Source of the DNA: Phycisphaerae bacterium
GTDB lineage: Bacteria > Planctomycetota > Phycisphaerae > Sedimentisphaerales > Anaerobacaceae
Assembly: GCA_030604525.1 (NCBI GenBank)
Contig: JAUVVQ010000016.1
Coordinates: forward strand, 1-43,112
Reading direction: 5' to 3'
Length of the DNA: 43,112 nucleotides
Shown: piece after piece, positions 9,112 to 17,349 of the stretch
How positions within the stretch are numbered: position 1 is the first letter of the stretch
How the letters are laid out: every line of letters begins with the position of its first letter
The notes under the pieces: generated by a model
Seen by the model: only the letters and a program-made list of their open reading frames with translations
Database searches by the model: none
Told to the model about the DNA's origin: nothing
Position numbers and translations under genes: made by a program

Positions 9112-10095
9112 ATGCGAATATTAGTCTGCGGGGGAGCAGGATATATCGGCAGTAATATGACAGCGATGCTCACTACCGAGGGGCACGAGCCGATTGTTTT
9201 TGATAATCTCAGCACCGGTCACAAAGCGGCAATTGCAGGGGTTTCTTTCGTCGAGGGAGATTCAGCAAATTATGATTTGCTGCTCAAGACGTTAAAGGAC
9301 TACCGAATTGAAGCGGTAATGCACTTCGCTGCTTCCATTGAAGTCGGCGAGTCTGTAAAAGTGCCTTTGAAATACTACAAAAATAATCTCTGCAATACAC
9401 AAACGCTTATCTCAGCTATGGAAAAGGCGGGTGTTGAAAAATTCGTTTTCAGCAGCACGGCAGCAGTGTACGGCATACCTGAACAATTACCTATTACAGA
9501 GGATAGTCCAAAGAATCCAATAAATCCCTACGGTGAAAGCAAATTAGCGGCAGAAAGGATGTGTTACTATCAAAGTCAGGCGGGCAGGCTTCGGTATGCA
9601 ACACTGCGCTATTTCAACGCCTGCGGTGCGGGTAATAATGCGAGTCTCGGCGAAGACCACAGGCCTGAATCTCATCTGATTCCTCTTGCTATACAAACGG
9701 CGTTAGGAAAAAGAGGCGAAATCCGGATTTACGGCACTGATTATCCTACACCTGACGGCACCTGCATCAGGGATTACATCCATATAGATGATTTATGCAC
9801 TGCTCACCTTTTGTCGCTTAATAAATTGGATGAAAAGAAAGAGCTGGTTTACAACTTAGGCAATAGTAAAGGCCATTCGGTAAAGGAAGTAATCGAAGCT
9901 GTAAAAAAAGTCTCCGGAAAAGATTTTAAAGTTACAAACGCTGCGCGTCGAGCCGGCGACTCGCCGATACTTACTTCCGATGCAAGTAAGGCAAGAGGAG
10001 AACTGGGCTGGAAACCGAAGTTTGACAACCTCGAGAGCATCATCAAGACCGCCTGGGAGTGGCACAACAAACATCCGGACGGTTATCCGGACTAA
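9112..10095 (+). CDS. galE: UDP-glucose 4-epimerase
   Basis: Interconverts UDP-glucose and UDP-galactose with bound NAD, the last step of the Leloir pathway and a source of UDP-galactose for surface sugars. The Rossmann motif is GGAGYIG at residues 7-13. The short-chain dehydrogenase catalytic set is Ser115/Thr116 with Tyr140 and Lys144 (YGESK). Length is 327 residues, normal for bacterial GalE. The region around GTDYPTPDGTCIRDYIHIDD is the typical GalE substrate region. It starts 3 bases after the lipoprotein gene, and the ROK kinase follows 46 bases later, giving a small sugar operon. Related NDP-sugar epimerases are the only serious alternative. Confidence 0.93.
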   Translation: MRILVCGGAGYIGSNMTAMLTTEGHEPIVFDNLSTGHKAAIAGVSFVEGDSANYDLLLKTLKDYRIEAVMHFAASIEVGESVKVPLKYYKNNLCNTQTLISAMEKAGVEKFVFSSTAAVYGIPEQLPITEDSPKNPINPYGESKLAAERMCYYQSQAGRLRYATLRYFNACGAGNNASLGEDHRPESHLIPLAIQTALGKRGEIRIYGTDYPTPDGTCIRDYIHIDDLCTAHLLSLNKLDEKKELVYNLGNSKGHSVKEVIEAVKKVSGKDFKVTNAARRAGDSPILTSDASKARGELGWKPKFDNLESIIKTAWEWHNKHPDGYPD

Positions 10096-10141
10096 TTGTA
10101 ATTACCGCGGCGTAACTAAAACTTCTTCGAGGATTAAGTTA

Positions 10142-11110
10142 ATGAAGGAAATTTACATTGGTATCGACCTTGGCGGCACAAATATCAAGCTCGGCTGTTT
10201 CCAAGCGGACCTGAGTCTTCTCTGTAAAAGTTCAGTAAGCACAAAAGGGGATATCGGGCCCGAGGGCGTAGTTGAGGTAATCTACCAATCAACAAATGAG
10301 CTCCTCAAAAAAAATAACCTTTCACCCGATTCAATCTCCGCAATAGGCATCGGCGCTCCCGGCCCCGCAGACCTCGACGAGGGAATAATCATAGCCAGTC
10401 CGAACATTCCATCATTTAGGAACGTTCCCCTGCGGAAGATGATAAGTGAAAAATTTTCCAAACCTGTGGTCCTGGAAAATGACGCTAACGCCGCCTGTAT
10501 GGGTGAATTTGTCGCTGGAGCGGGGAAAGATATCAACAATATGGTTTTCTTCACTCTCGGAACAGGCATCGGCGGGGGCATTATTATCGACGGCAAACTT
10601 ATTCACGGTTGTGACAATAACGCCGCCGAATTAGGACATATTATAATACACCCCGGCGGCAGGAAATGCGGCTGCGGGCAAAACGGCTGTGCTGAAGCTT
10701 ATGCTTCTGCAAGCGCTACCGCAAAAAGAGCTGAAGAAGCCGTGAACTCAGGCGTACAATCCGCCTTAACCGAGGTGCTCAAAAAAAACGGGGAGATAAC
10801 CTGCAAAGATGTTTACGACCATCTCAAAGCGGGAGATAAACTCGCTAAAAAGATAACCGACGAGACCGCCAAGACACTGGCCTTATTGTGCATAGATGTA
10901 CTCCACACTACTGAGCCCCAGAGAATAGTATTTGCAGGAGGAATGATTGCAGCGGGTGACATTCTGCTAAAGACAATAAAGGATTATTTCGACGAATACA
11001 TCTGGGACTTAAAAAAGGAAAAGGTCGAAATCGCATTTGCGACCTTAGGTGAAGATGCCGGCATAACAGGCGCCGCAGCCGTAGGTCGAAAACTCATTAC
11101 GAATGAATAA
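10142..11110 (+). CDS. ROK-family sugar kinase, probably glucokinase
   Basis: Cytoplasmic ATP-dependent sugar kinase of 322 residues. I chose the ATG at 10142 because the ROK fold starts there with the phosphate-binding strand GIDLGGTNIKLG (residues 7-18). The catalytic base is Asp114 in ENDAN. The second phosphate loop is GTGIGGG (140-146). The ROK zinc site is present: His166 or His170 and the Cys cluster at 176, 178 and 183 (CGCGQNGC). Substrate specificity within ROK (glucose, N-acetylglucosamine, fructose, mannose) cannot be fixed by eye, although HPGGRKCGCGQNGCAE is common in glucokinases. It lies behind galE on the same strand, so phosphorylation of an imported hexose feeding that pathway is plausible. 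Confidence 0.88.
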   Translation: MKEIYIGIDLGGTNIKLGCFQADLSLLCKSSVSTKGDIGPEGVVEVIYQSTNELLKKNNLSPDSISAIGIGAPGPADLDEGIIIASPNIPSFRNVPLRKMISEKFSKPVVLENDANAACMGEFVAGAGKDINNMVFFTLGTGIGGGIIIDGKLIHGCDNNAAELGHIIIHPGGRKCGCGQNGCAEAYASASATAKRAEEAVNSGVQSALTEVLKKNGEITCKDVYDHLKAGDKLAKKITDETAKTLALLCIDVLHTTEPQRIVFAGGMIAAGDILLKTIKDYFDEYIWDLKKEKVEIAFATLGEDAGITGAAAVGRKLITNE

Positions 11111-11124
11111 ATATCCAAATCAGC

Positions 11125-11964
11125 TCAACCATTTTCCCGCTTTTGTTCGTCGGTAAGAGTCTCGTTCAGTGAGCCGGAACGAAAGCCCTGCAAATCAAGG
11201 GTGACGTATTTAAAGCCAAGCTTTTTGAAGGCGTTTGTTATCTTAGAGCGATTCGGCTCTTCGGTTATTATATTGATATCTTCAGGATGCACCTCAATCC
11301 GGGCGATTTCGTTATGATGTCGAACACGAAATTCAAGCAGACCCAGTCCTTTAAGGAATTCTTCAGCTTCTTCGATTTGTTTCAGCCGCCCTTCTGTAAT
11401 CTCCAGGCCATAAGATATACGAGATGCAAGACACGGTGACGCAGGGACGTCGGCGGTTTTCAATCCAAGCTCTCTGCTCAATTGACGAATATCATTTTTG
11501 GTCAGGCCCGCTTCCATCAAAGGCGCACGAACATTAAAAACTTCGGCAGCCCTGTTACCGGGCCGGTAATCGTCCTTGTCATCAAAATTGCTGCCGCAAA
11601 TTATATTTTCAAAACCCTTCTCACCGGCAACTTTATTTAAGGCGCCGAATAGATGTGATTTGCAGTGAAAACATCTGTCTGCTTTGTTTGCAGCATAATT
11701 TGAATCAGATAACTCATCCAATTGTATCTTTTCAACATCAATGCCGATATCTTTTGCACACTGTATTGCCTGTTCATATTGTGATTTCGACAAAGAAGGG
11801 CTCACGGCAATACAGGCAAGTACATTTTCCTTGGCCAGCGAATCAACTGCCGCCTTCAAAAGAAAAGTGCTGTCCACCCCACCGGAATATGCCAGAATAA
11901 CTTTATCAAGTTTTTTTAGAATTTCTTCGAGAACTTGATATTTCTTTTGTAAATCAGCAATCAT
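11125..11964 (-). CDS. larE: LarE-type ATP-dependent sulfur transferase
   Basis: PP-loop enzyme of 279 residues. LarE adenylates and then thiolates the pyridinium biscarboxylic acid precursor of the nickel-pincer nucleotide cofactor used by lactate racemase and related enzymes. The PP-loop is SGGVDS (27-32). ASPCLASR places the conserved sulfur-donor Cys at 178, and CFHC supplies two more at 98 and 101. Some LarE proteins use a Cys trio to hold an iron-sulfur cluster rather than sacrificing one Cys, and this set would fit. GGGAG supplies the ribosome site and a TATAAT box lies at 12110-12105. The gene is convergent with the ROK kinase gene. The usual partners LarB and LarC are not in the window. 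Confidence 0.88.
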   Translation of the reverse strand: MIADLQKKYQVLEEILKKLDKVILAYSGGVDSTFLLKAAVDSLAKENVLACIAVSPSLSKSQYEQAIQCAKDIGIDVEKIQLDELSDSNYAANKADRCFHCKSHLFGALNKVAGEKGFENIICGSNFDDKDDYRPGNRAAEVFNVRAPLMEAGLTKNDIRQLSRELGLKTADVPASPCLASRISYGLEITEGRLKQIEEAEEFLKGLGLLEFRVRHHNEIARIEVHPEDINIITEEPNRSKITNAFKKLGFKYVTLDLQGFRSGSLNETLTDEQKRENG

Positions 11965-12001
11965 TTTTTTCTCCCTATCCGACCATTATATTTTATTCTC
12001 A

Positions 12002-12059
12002 GAGAACAAAAAAACTATTAACTCCCAAGCCATACATTTATGCCACGTTTTTTGTTCTC
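12002..12059. repeat. 13-base inverted repeat upstream of larE
   Basis: GAGAACAAAAAAC at 12002-12014 and its exact complement at 12047-12059 enclose 32 bases. It lies 38 bases upstream of the larE start, between a TATAAT box at 12110-12105 and the coding region, so it would form a stem in the larE leader. The T-run in the 3' arm also fits a terminator for tRNA-Thr transcripts. Confidence 0.45.
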
Positions 12060-12194
12060 AAAAAGCTCAAAAAACCAATTGGCCTGAAAAACACCGATTA
12101 TTGTATTATATGCCCGGCTGGAAAATCCAGCTAATTGCTTTCTCAGGGGGGAAATGTCGAGCTTATTTCTGAACAAAGCCGTGAAGAAGTGAAA

Positions 12195-12266
12195 AGCCGA
12201 TGGAGAGAATCGAACTCTCAACCCCAGCTTTACGAAAGCTGTGCTCTACCGTTGAGCTACATCGGC
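12195..12266 (-). tRNA. tRNA-Thr(CGT)
   Basis: A complete cloverleaf reads on the minus strand. The acceptor stem is GCCGATG with CATCGGC, the D-stem GCTC/GAGC, the anticodon stem CAGCT/AGCTG with loop TTCGTAA giving anticodon CGT, and the T-stem GAGAG/CTCTC around TTCGATT. Anticodon CGT decodes ACG, threonine. CCA is not encoded, and TTTT follows the acceptor at once. A good promoter lies just upstream. Confidence 0.95.
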
Positions 12267-12277
12267 ATCTATAATCA

Positions 12278-12306
12278 ATAATACAGTTACCAACGTCTTT
12301 TGTAAA
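12278..12306 (-). promoter_or_regulatory. Sigma-70-like promoter of tRNA-Thr
   Basis: On the minus strand TTTACA (12306-12301) and TATTAT (12283-12278) are 17 bases apart. Transcription would start 5-6 bases before the mature tRNA end, which suits a tRNA gene. Confidence 0.65.
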
Positions 12307-12362
12307 GAAGTCGCTGACTCTAAGGCCAAACCTCTGCAGGTCCAAAATATCTTACCGGCTGT

Positions 12363-12722
12363 TTATGCTCCGAATCCCATCATCCCGGCTACATATATGA
12401 TAAAAGCAATTATAGAAATTCCCATCCCCGCTAAGCTCAAAATAAACTCATAACCCTTCCTGCCCCTTCTATATATCCTTATCAACGCAAGTGCTCCGCA
12501 TAAAACGGCTGCCGAAGGTAAAATCACGCACAAATTGTGAACAGTCCTGTAAACAGGGTTTTCCCGAAGCAGGCACAGAGGAAAAGACGGGCTGTGTATC
12601 TCTTGTAATCGGGCAATCGAAATAAAAGCAAAAGCTATAAAACAAATAGTTAAAAGCAAACAAGCAAATACCAAAGCTCTAATATAACTTATCGCCTTCG
12701 AACTTTGTTGGGAATCAGCCAA
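12363..12722 (-). CDS. Small membrane protein of unknown function
   Basis: A 119-residue protein with three clear hydrophobic segments at about residues 14-37, 60-81 and 92-114, joined by short charged loops (RIYRRGRKGYE between the second and third). No motif was recognised; the arrangement resembles small DUF4190-like membrane proteins, but that is a guess. It lies upstream of tRNA-Thr on the same strand, and the tRNA has its own promoter. The gene upstream is divergent, so it is probably transcribed alone. Confidence 0.6.
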   Translation of the reverse strand: MADSQQSSKAISYIRALVFACLLLTICFIAFAFISIARLQEIHSPSFPLCLLRENPVYRTVHNLCVILPSAAVLCGALALIRIYRRGRKGYEFILSLAGMGISIIAFIIYVAGMMGFGA

Positions 12723-12896
12723 GAGTTATCTCCTGAAAGATGATTGTTCACCCGGGACTTCAAACCGATACCTTATTATAAGTTTTTTTCTGTCTCCGGC
12801 AAGCTGTGGGCGAAAATAAACGATATATGATTTTAAAAATCACATCAAAATCCCCGATAATGGAAAAAATCTACTTCGGATAAAAACCTAATTTTC

Positions 12897-12925
12897 TTGA
12901 CAAAGCACCCCCGATACAATATAAA
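12897..12925 (+). promoter_or_regulatory. Sigma-70-like promoter of the TrpB-like gene
   Basis: A perfect TTGACA (12897-12902) is followed after 17 bases by TATAAA (12920-12925). The predicted start is near 12932, giving a leader of about 45 bases before the ATG at 12977, with GGGAG as ribosome site. It is the best promoter match seen in the window. Confidence 0.75.
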
Positions 12926-12976
12926 AGGCCGTTTTCTCAATATCTAAATTGGTAGAAATTAATAGGGAGCTAAAAT

Positions 12977-14365
12977 ATGGAGCAGAAAATTCAACTAAAA
13001 GAAAGTGATATACCACGTCAATGGTATAACATCGCAGCGGACTTACCAACACCGGTGTTACCCCCTCTGGGGCCGGACGGCAAGCCGATAACCCCTGATA
13101 TGCTTGCACCGGTTTTCCCGATGAACCTGATTGAGCAGGAAGTCAGCACAGAAAGATGGATAGACATCCCTGATGAAATCCTCAATATTCTCTATCGCTG
13201 GCGGCCAGCACCTCTGAAAAGAGCAGTCTATCTCGAAAAGTGGCTCGATACCCCCGCCAGAATTTACTACAAAGACGAAAGCTACAGCCCTCCGGGAAGT
13301 CACAAGCCGAATACCGCAGTCGCCCAGGCCTGGTACAACAAGCAGTTTGGTATCAAAAAACTAACCACGGAAACCGGAGCCGGTCAATGGGGCAGCGCCT
13401 TGGCTTTCGCATGTAAAATCCTTGGCCTGGGATGTAAGGTTTATATGGTCAGGATTAGCTTCGACCAGAAACCATTCCGAAAAATCATGATGAACGTCTG
13501 GGGTGCAGATTGTGTAGCAAGTCCAAGCGACCAGACAAATGCCGGAAGGAAAGTCCTTGAGGAAAAGCCGGATACGCCCGGCAGCCTGGGAATTGCCATC
13601 AGTGAAGCTATTGAAGAAGCCGTAACGGATAAAACCGGCAAAACACGTTATTCGCTCGGAAGCGTACTAAATCATGTCCTCCTGCATCAGACCATAATCG
13701 GACTCGAAGCCAAAAAGCAACTTGAAATGGCCGGTGAGAAAAAACCCGATATCATAATCGGCTGTGCCGGCGGCGGAAGTAACTTTTCAGGACTGGCTTT
13801 CCCCTTTACCGCTGACAAAATCAACGGTGAGGATATCGAGATAATACCTGTCGAACCAACCGCCTGCCCGACAATGACACGCGCTCCATTCGCATACGAC
13901 CATGGTGACACTGCCTGCATGACCCCGCTTTTGGCAATGTATACTTTAGGCCACGCTTTTATACCCCCGCCCATACACGCCGGCGGGCTCAGATATCACG
14001 GTATGGCTCCACTGGTTTGCCAGTGCATCAACGAAGGCCTGTTTAAACCAAGGTCTTTAGACCAGGTTGAATGTTATCAGTCAGCTCTTATATGGGCACA
14101 AACGGAAGGTTCCATTTGCGCACCTGAGACCAGCCACGCTATTGCCGTTGCAATTCAGGAAGCTAAAAAAGCTAAAGAAGAAGGAAAAGAAAAGGTAATA
14201 CTCTTTAACTACAGCGGACACGGACTTATGGACCTTAACGGCTACCAGGCCTTCCTAAACAACAAGTTAGAAGCTTTCGAATTGCCCGACTCAGAACTTG
14301 AAAAAGCTGAAGATGTCCTAAAGTCTTATCCGAAAGCAGAAATAAGGAAAAGCGGCAAATGGTAA
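12977..14365 (+). CDS. trpB: TrpB2-type tryptophan synthase beta chain
   Basis: PLP enzyme of 462 residues that joins indole and serine to make tryptophan. The PLP lysine is Lys110 in [10 protein letters not shown]. Glu132 in TETGAGQWG is the catalytic acid region, and the PLP phosphate loop is GGGSN at 265-269. The long N-terminal extension and a length well above the ~400 residues of classical TrpB place it in the TrpB2 branch, which often works without TrpA and scavenges indole. No trpA or other trp gene is nearby, which agrees with this. It has its own strong promoter and is probably monocistronic. Confidence 0.92.
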   Translation: MEQKIQLKESDIPRQWYNIAADLPTPVLPPLGPDGKPITPDMLAPVFPMNLIEQEVSTERWIDIPDEILNILYRWRPAPLKRAVYLEKWLDTPARIYYKDESYSPPGSHKPNTAVAQAWYNKQFGIKKLTTETGAGQWGSALAFACKILGLGCKVYMVRISFDQKPFRKIMMNVWGADCVASPSDQTNAGRKVLEEKPDTPGSLGIAISEAIEEAVTDKTGKTRYSLGSVLNHVLLHQTIIGLEAKKQLEMAGEKKPDIIIGCAGGGSNFSGLAFPFTADKINGEDIEIIPVEPTACPTMTRAPFAYDHGDTACMTPLLAMYTLGHAFIPPPIHAGGLRYHGMAPLVCQCINEGLFKPRSLDQVECYQSALIWAQTEGSICAPETSHAIAVAIQEAKKAKEEGKEKVILFNYSGHGLMDLNGYQAFLNNKLEAFELPDSELEKAEDVLKSYPKAEIRKSGKW

Positions 14366-15060
14366 TTCGCAGCAAAAGTAACTGCTGAGAAAAACCGGAC
14401 TTGAAAGTCAGCGGAATTAATCAGTTACTGTTGCGGAAAGCCGATTTCGCCATGTCAGGCCTGCGGAAGCAGGGGTCTACGGCTTAAAAGCTGGATTCCC
14501 GCTTCCGCGGGAATGACAAATGTTGTTTCCGCAACAAATACTTAATTGATTAGGTTGGCCTCCAAACGGTTAAAAGGTTAAAGTTGTGATGCTTTCCTAA
14601 ATTTGCTTTTTTCGTGATTGTAGTTGGTTGCTTGACTTAGCGATTATGAAAAATCGCATAAACTGCATCTCGTGGTTGTGGTATGGGTGTAGTTTGTCCA
14701 GCGAACATCCGGTCATAAGTTCATAGCCTTTTTGGTGAACATCCAAGCAGTTTTTGAAACGAGATTTTAAACAGCGCTTTTATGCCTTTTTCGCAATTCC
14801 GGCAATTGCGCGTGATAAATGACAGATGCTTCGCAATTTCGCCGTTAATCTGAACCAGCTTTCAAAGTGATACCGTCATTCCCCTAAATCTCTGCGAGGC
14901 AAGCATATAATCTGAAAACAACAAAATCTTAGGCGGTCTTGCAAGAGGGAGAAGGTTGGTGATATAATATTCCAACAAACGTTCAGGAAAATCAATCGCA
15001 TTTTATTCATTCGCTCAGGACATTTATTTTTGAGCTTAAGAACGGAAGGAGAATTTAAAG
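14366..15060. other. Gene-free stretch with a REP-like element
   Basis: About 700 bases without a supported gene. The first 170 carry the structured repeat at 14429-14536. The remainder (14540-15030) contains no long open frame and no clear promoter. An AAGGAG ribosome site at about 15045 precedes the next gene. Confidence 0.55.
14429..14536. repeat. REP-like element with nested hairpins
   Basis: An 11-base perfect inverted repeat (TGTTGCGGAAA at 14429-14439, complement at 14526-14536) encloses two hairpins. The first is CCTGC-GGAA-GCAGG at 14460-14473 and the second TTCCCGC-TTCC-GCGGGAA at 14496-14513. The second, with its flanks CTGGA and TGACA, resembles widespread bacterial intergenic repeats. 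Non-coding. Confidence 0.6.
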
Positions 15061-15951
15061 ATGAACAGAAAATGCTATAGTTTGATGGTATTATTGTTTG
15101 TAGTTACAGCAGCAGCCGGTAGAGTAAAGTCGGCCCCCAAACAATTAAGCGTTGTTGGACAGGAAGCGAAAGTGAAAAAGCTTGCCGGCGGCTTTAAGTT
15201 CACTGAAGGGCCGGCGGCTGACAATAAGGGCAATATTTTCTTTACGGATATCCCAAATAATCGAATTCACAAGTGGTCTCCGGACGGCAAGCTTTCAACC
15301 TTTATTGAAAACTCCGGAGGTGCCAATGGTCTTTTCTTTGACAGGGACGGCAATCTGCTGGCCTGCGAGATGGGTAACGGTCGTTTAGTGTCCATCAACC
15401 TCCAAGGTGAAGTCACAGTGCTGGCCGACAGTTACAGAAACAAACGGTTCAACAGTCTCAATGACCTCTGGATTGACCCGAGCGGCGGTATTTACTTTAC
15501 CGACCCCCGCTATGGACGCAGAGATAATTTGCCGCAGGACGGCGAGCATGTCTATTATCTGGCCGGTGACAAGAAAAAACCCGTCAGGGTAATTGATGAT
15601 ATGGTCAGACCTAACGGAGTAATAGGCACCCCCGACGGCAAAAAGCTCTATGTAGCCGACCAGGGTGGCGAGAAAACCTTCGTCTATAAAATCAATACGG
15701 ACGGAACGCTGTCGGATAAAAAACTTTTTGCCAGGCAGGGTTCCGACGGGGTGACTATAGATAATGAAGGTAACGTTTACCTAACTGGAGAGGGAGTGTC
15801 GGTTTATAACTCAGCGGGAGAAAAGATTGAAACAATCAATGTCCCTGAGCGTCCCTCTAATCTCTGTTTTGGCGGTAAGGATAAACAGAGACTCTTCATT
15901 ACTGCCCGAACTTCACTCTACTGGCTGCAGATGCGGGTTAAAGGTATATAA
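15061..15951 (+). CDS. Secreted SMP-30/gluconolactonase-like beta-propeller
   Basis: A 296-residue protein with an N-terminal signal peptide (hydrophobic residues 7-19, probable cleavage after about 25). The rest is a six-bladed SMP-30/gluconolactonase/LRE-type propeller with repeated blades such as DNKGNIFFTD, DRDGNLLACE, DPSGGIYFTD and DNEGNVYLTG. The expected metal ligands appear to be Glu49 (TEGPA), Asn134 (SLNDL), Asn185 (RPNGV) and Asp229 (GSDGV). Family members hydrolyse sugar lactones such as gluconolactone; the actual substrate is unknown. An AAGGAG ribosome site precedes the start. It appears to be a single-gene unit. Confidence 0.87.
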   Translation: MNRKCYSLMVLLFVVTAAAGRVKSAPKQLSVVGQEAKVKKLAGGFKFTEGPAADNKGNIFFTDIPNNRIHKWSPDGKLSTFIENSGGANGLFFDRDGNLLACEMGNGRLVSINLQGEVTVLADSYRNKRFNSLNDLWIDPSGGIYFTDPRYGRRDNLPQDGEHVYYLAGDKKKPVRVIDDMVRPNGVIGTPDGKKLYVADQGGEKTFVYKINTDGTLSDKKLFARQGSDGVTIDNEGNVYLTGEGVSVYNSAGEKIETINVPERPSNLCFGGKDKQRLFITARTSLYWLQMRVKGI

Positions 15952-16303
15952 CAGAAAACAAATAATTCCAATCATATTTAATTCCTGCGATGTTGTCATT
16001 TTGACCGAAGGGCTGTGAAGCAACCCGAAGCGGAGGAATTTGTTTTAATAGATTTCTTGACTTGCCTTTGGCTCGCTTGAAGCGACGAGCATACGCATTA
16101 ATTTGTTAGGATAGGTTTCGGGGCGAATTTAATCATCAGCGAGGGCGTTCCGGAGAAGCCCGTCTATTCCCGCAGGTAAAACCCCCTGCCTTAGTTTTAG
16201 TGGTTGATGTAACCTAAAACGGGCAAAAACATAGAAATCTCCTCAAAAAATATCAAAAGCTGTAAGCTTACCCAAAATCCCTTTAAGTAACATATTGGCA
16301 TAA

Positions 16304-16537
16304 ACCAGCGTCTGGAACGTTGTGCTGAACGATAGATTCTTGATAGGGAATGCTGAAAATAGTACAATAGTGCAAACTGATTATGGGGGTTTTATATCAG
16401 GATGGTGGGCATCGGTTTCCCGGGATGAGGCCCCGCTTTTGGAGGACTGCGACGGTCTGCTTGGTATGCAGTATTTTGGCAATACGGTGATGGTTCTGGA
16501 TTTTGAGCGTGAGCTTATGTGGGTTAAAAGTTCGTAA
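16304..16537 (+). pseudogene. Remnant of a retropepsin-like aspartyl protease
   Basis: A frame of about 77 codons with no good start and an in-frame stop just before 16304. Its C-terminal half (CDGLLGMQYFGNTVMVLDFE) matches the pattern of the last strand-turn region of bacterial retropepsin-like aspartyl proteases, in which D-G-LLGM-F is followed by a D-F or D-Y pair. The catalytic D-T/S-G part is absent, so this is a decayed 3' end rather than a working gene. No promoter or ribosome site is visible. Confidence 0.45.
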
Positions 16538-16617
16538 ATTTATCATGGAGCCCTACCTTCCTTAACAGCCGGGGGTAAATCTTCCGTTGGCGGTCTTAAT
16601 TTTACACTTCAATTTAT

Positions 16618-16656
16618 CCTGTTAGAGAAAAAAATGAAAAAAAGTTCTCTAACAGG
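16618..16656. terminator. Perfect 12-base hairpin before the sensory operon
   Basis: CCTGTTAGAGAA at 16618-16629 and its exact complement at 16645-16656 enclose a 15-base A-rich loop. It lies 30 bases upstream of the cheD promoter and behind the protease remnant. It may terminate leftward or rightward transcription, although no T-run follows on the plus strand, or may serve as an operator. Confidence 0.4.
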
Positions 16657-16686
16657 GTGAAATCCTGCCTGAAAACGAAAAAAGTG

Positions 16687-16715
16687 TTGATTATTTTGAT
16701 TTGGTTTGGTATTAT
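16687..16715 (+). promoter_or_regulatory. Promoter of the cheD-kinase operon
   Basis: TTGATT (16687-16692) and TATTAT (16710-16715) are separated by 17 bases. The start would be near 16722, about 70 bases before cheD. No other promoter of this quality was found between here and the following kinase genes, so it probably drives the whole cluster. Confidence 0.55.
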
Positions 16716-16793
16716 TCTGATTACTATAGATGCTACATCACAGAGAGATATCCTCCGAGTCTTATTAGAATTCTCTCTGCAGGAGGCGGAGTA

Positions 16794-17309
16794 ATGTGTG
16801 ATTCCAAAGGAATGAAAAAAACTATTGATGTGCAGACAGGGGAAGTTAAGGCGGGCGTGGGGGAGGTGATATTGCAATCAAAGGCCATAGGTTCATGCCT
16901 TGGCATTGCTGCCTACGATGCCGTCAAACATATCGGGGCACTGGCGCATACTATGCTGCCGGGCAGCGCCCCTGAAGGGAAAACAATCAAAAGGACGAAA
17001 TACTGCGCTGATGCCATCGACGCCATAATCAGCAGGATGGGTCGGCTGGGTTCAAGGAAAGAGGAGATTGAAGTGGTTCTGGTCGGCGGGGGAAATGTGC
17101 TCAAAAAAGAAGATGATACCATCTGTAACGAAAATATCGAATCAGCGCTGAAGCTATTGAAGAAAAAAGCTCTGAAGGTAAGGACACAGGCCGTTGGAGG
17201 AATAATCAGAAGGAGTGTATCCCTCGATGTCGAGCGTGGAATTGTATATTGCAGCGAAGGTAACGGCAATGAAAGGGAGCTTTGGAGGTCAGAGAAAATA
17301 CCGGAATAA
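16794..17309 (+). CDS. cheD: CheD-type receptor glutamine deamidase
   Basis: A 171-residue protein. CheD deamidates specific glutamines of chemoreceptors and can be controlled by CheC or CheY-P. The catalytic Cys35 (AIGSCLGIAAYD) and His52 (AHTMLPGS) are in place. I chose the ATG at 16794 because a perfect AGGAGG lies 7 bases upstream; the longer frame adds 31 codons without family character. No CheA, CheW, CheC or receptor gene is in the window. It heads a cluster of non-chemotaxis sensor kinases, 40 bases before the first. Its target may therefore be one of these glutamine-rich kinases, which is only an inference. Confidence 0.9.
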   Translation: MCDSKGMKKTIDVQTGEVKAGVGEVILQSKAIGSCLGIAAYDAVKHIGALAHTMLPGSAPEGKTIKRTKYCADAIDAIISRMGRLGSRKEEIEVVLVGGGNVLKKEDDTICNENIESALKLLKKKALKVRTQAVGGIIRRSVSLDVERGIVYCSEGNGNERELWRSEKIPE

Positions 17310-17349
17310 GATTACTGCCGTTGTTAACATTAATTAAGAGGCAACAAAG

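Larger units (their letters stand above)
15952..16793. other. Long gap with a protease remnant, a hairpin and a promoter
   Basis: This 840-base stretch has no intact gene. From 15990 to 16060 it holds a dispersed-repeat-like segment (GTCATTTTGACCGAAGGGC and flanks). The aspartyl-protease remnant is at 16304-16537, the perfect hairpin at 16618-16656 and the promoter of the sensory operon at 16687-16715. The part at 16100-16300 shows nothing I can name. Confidence 0.55.
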
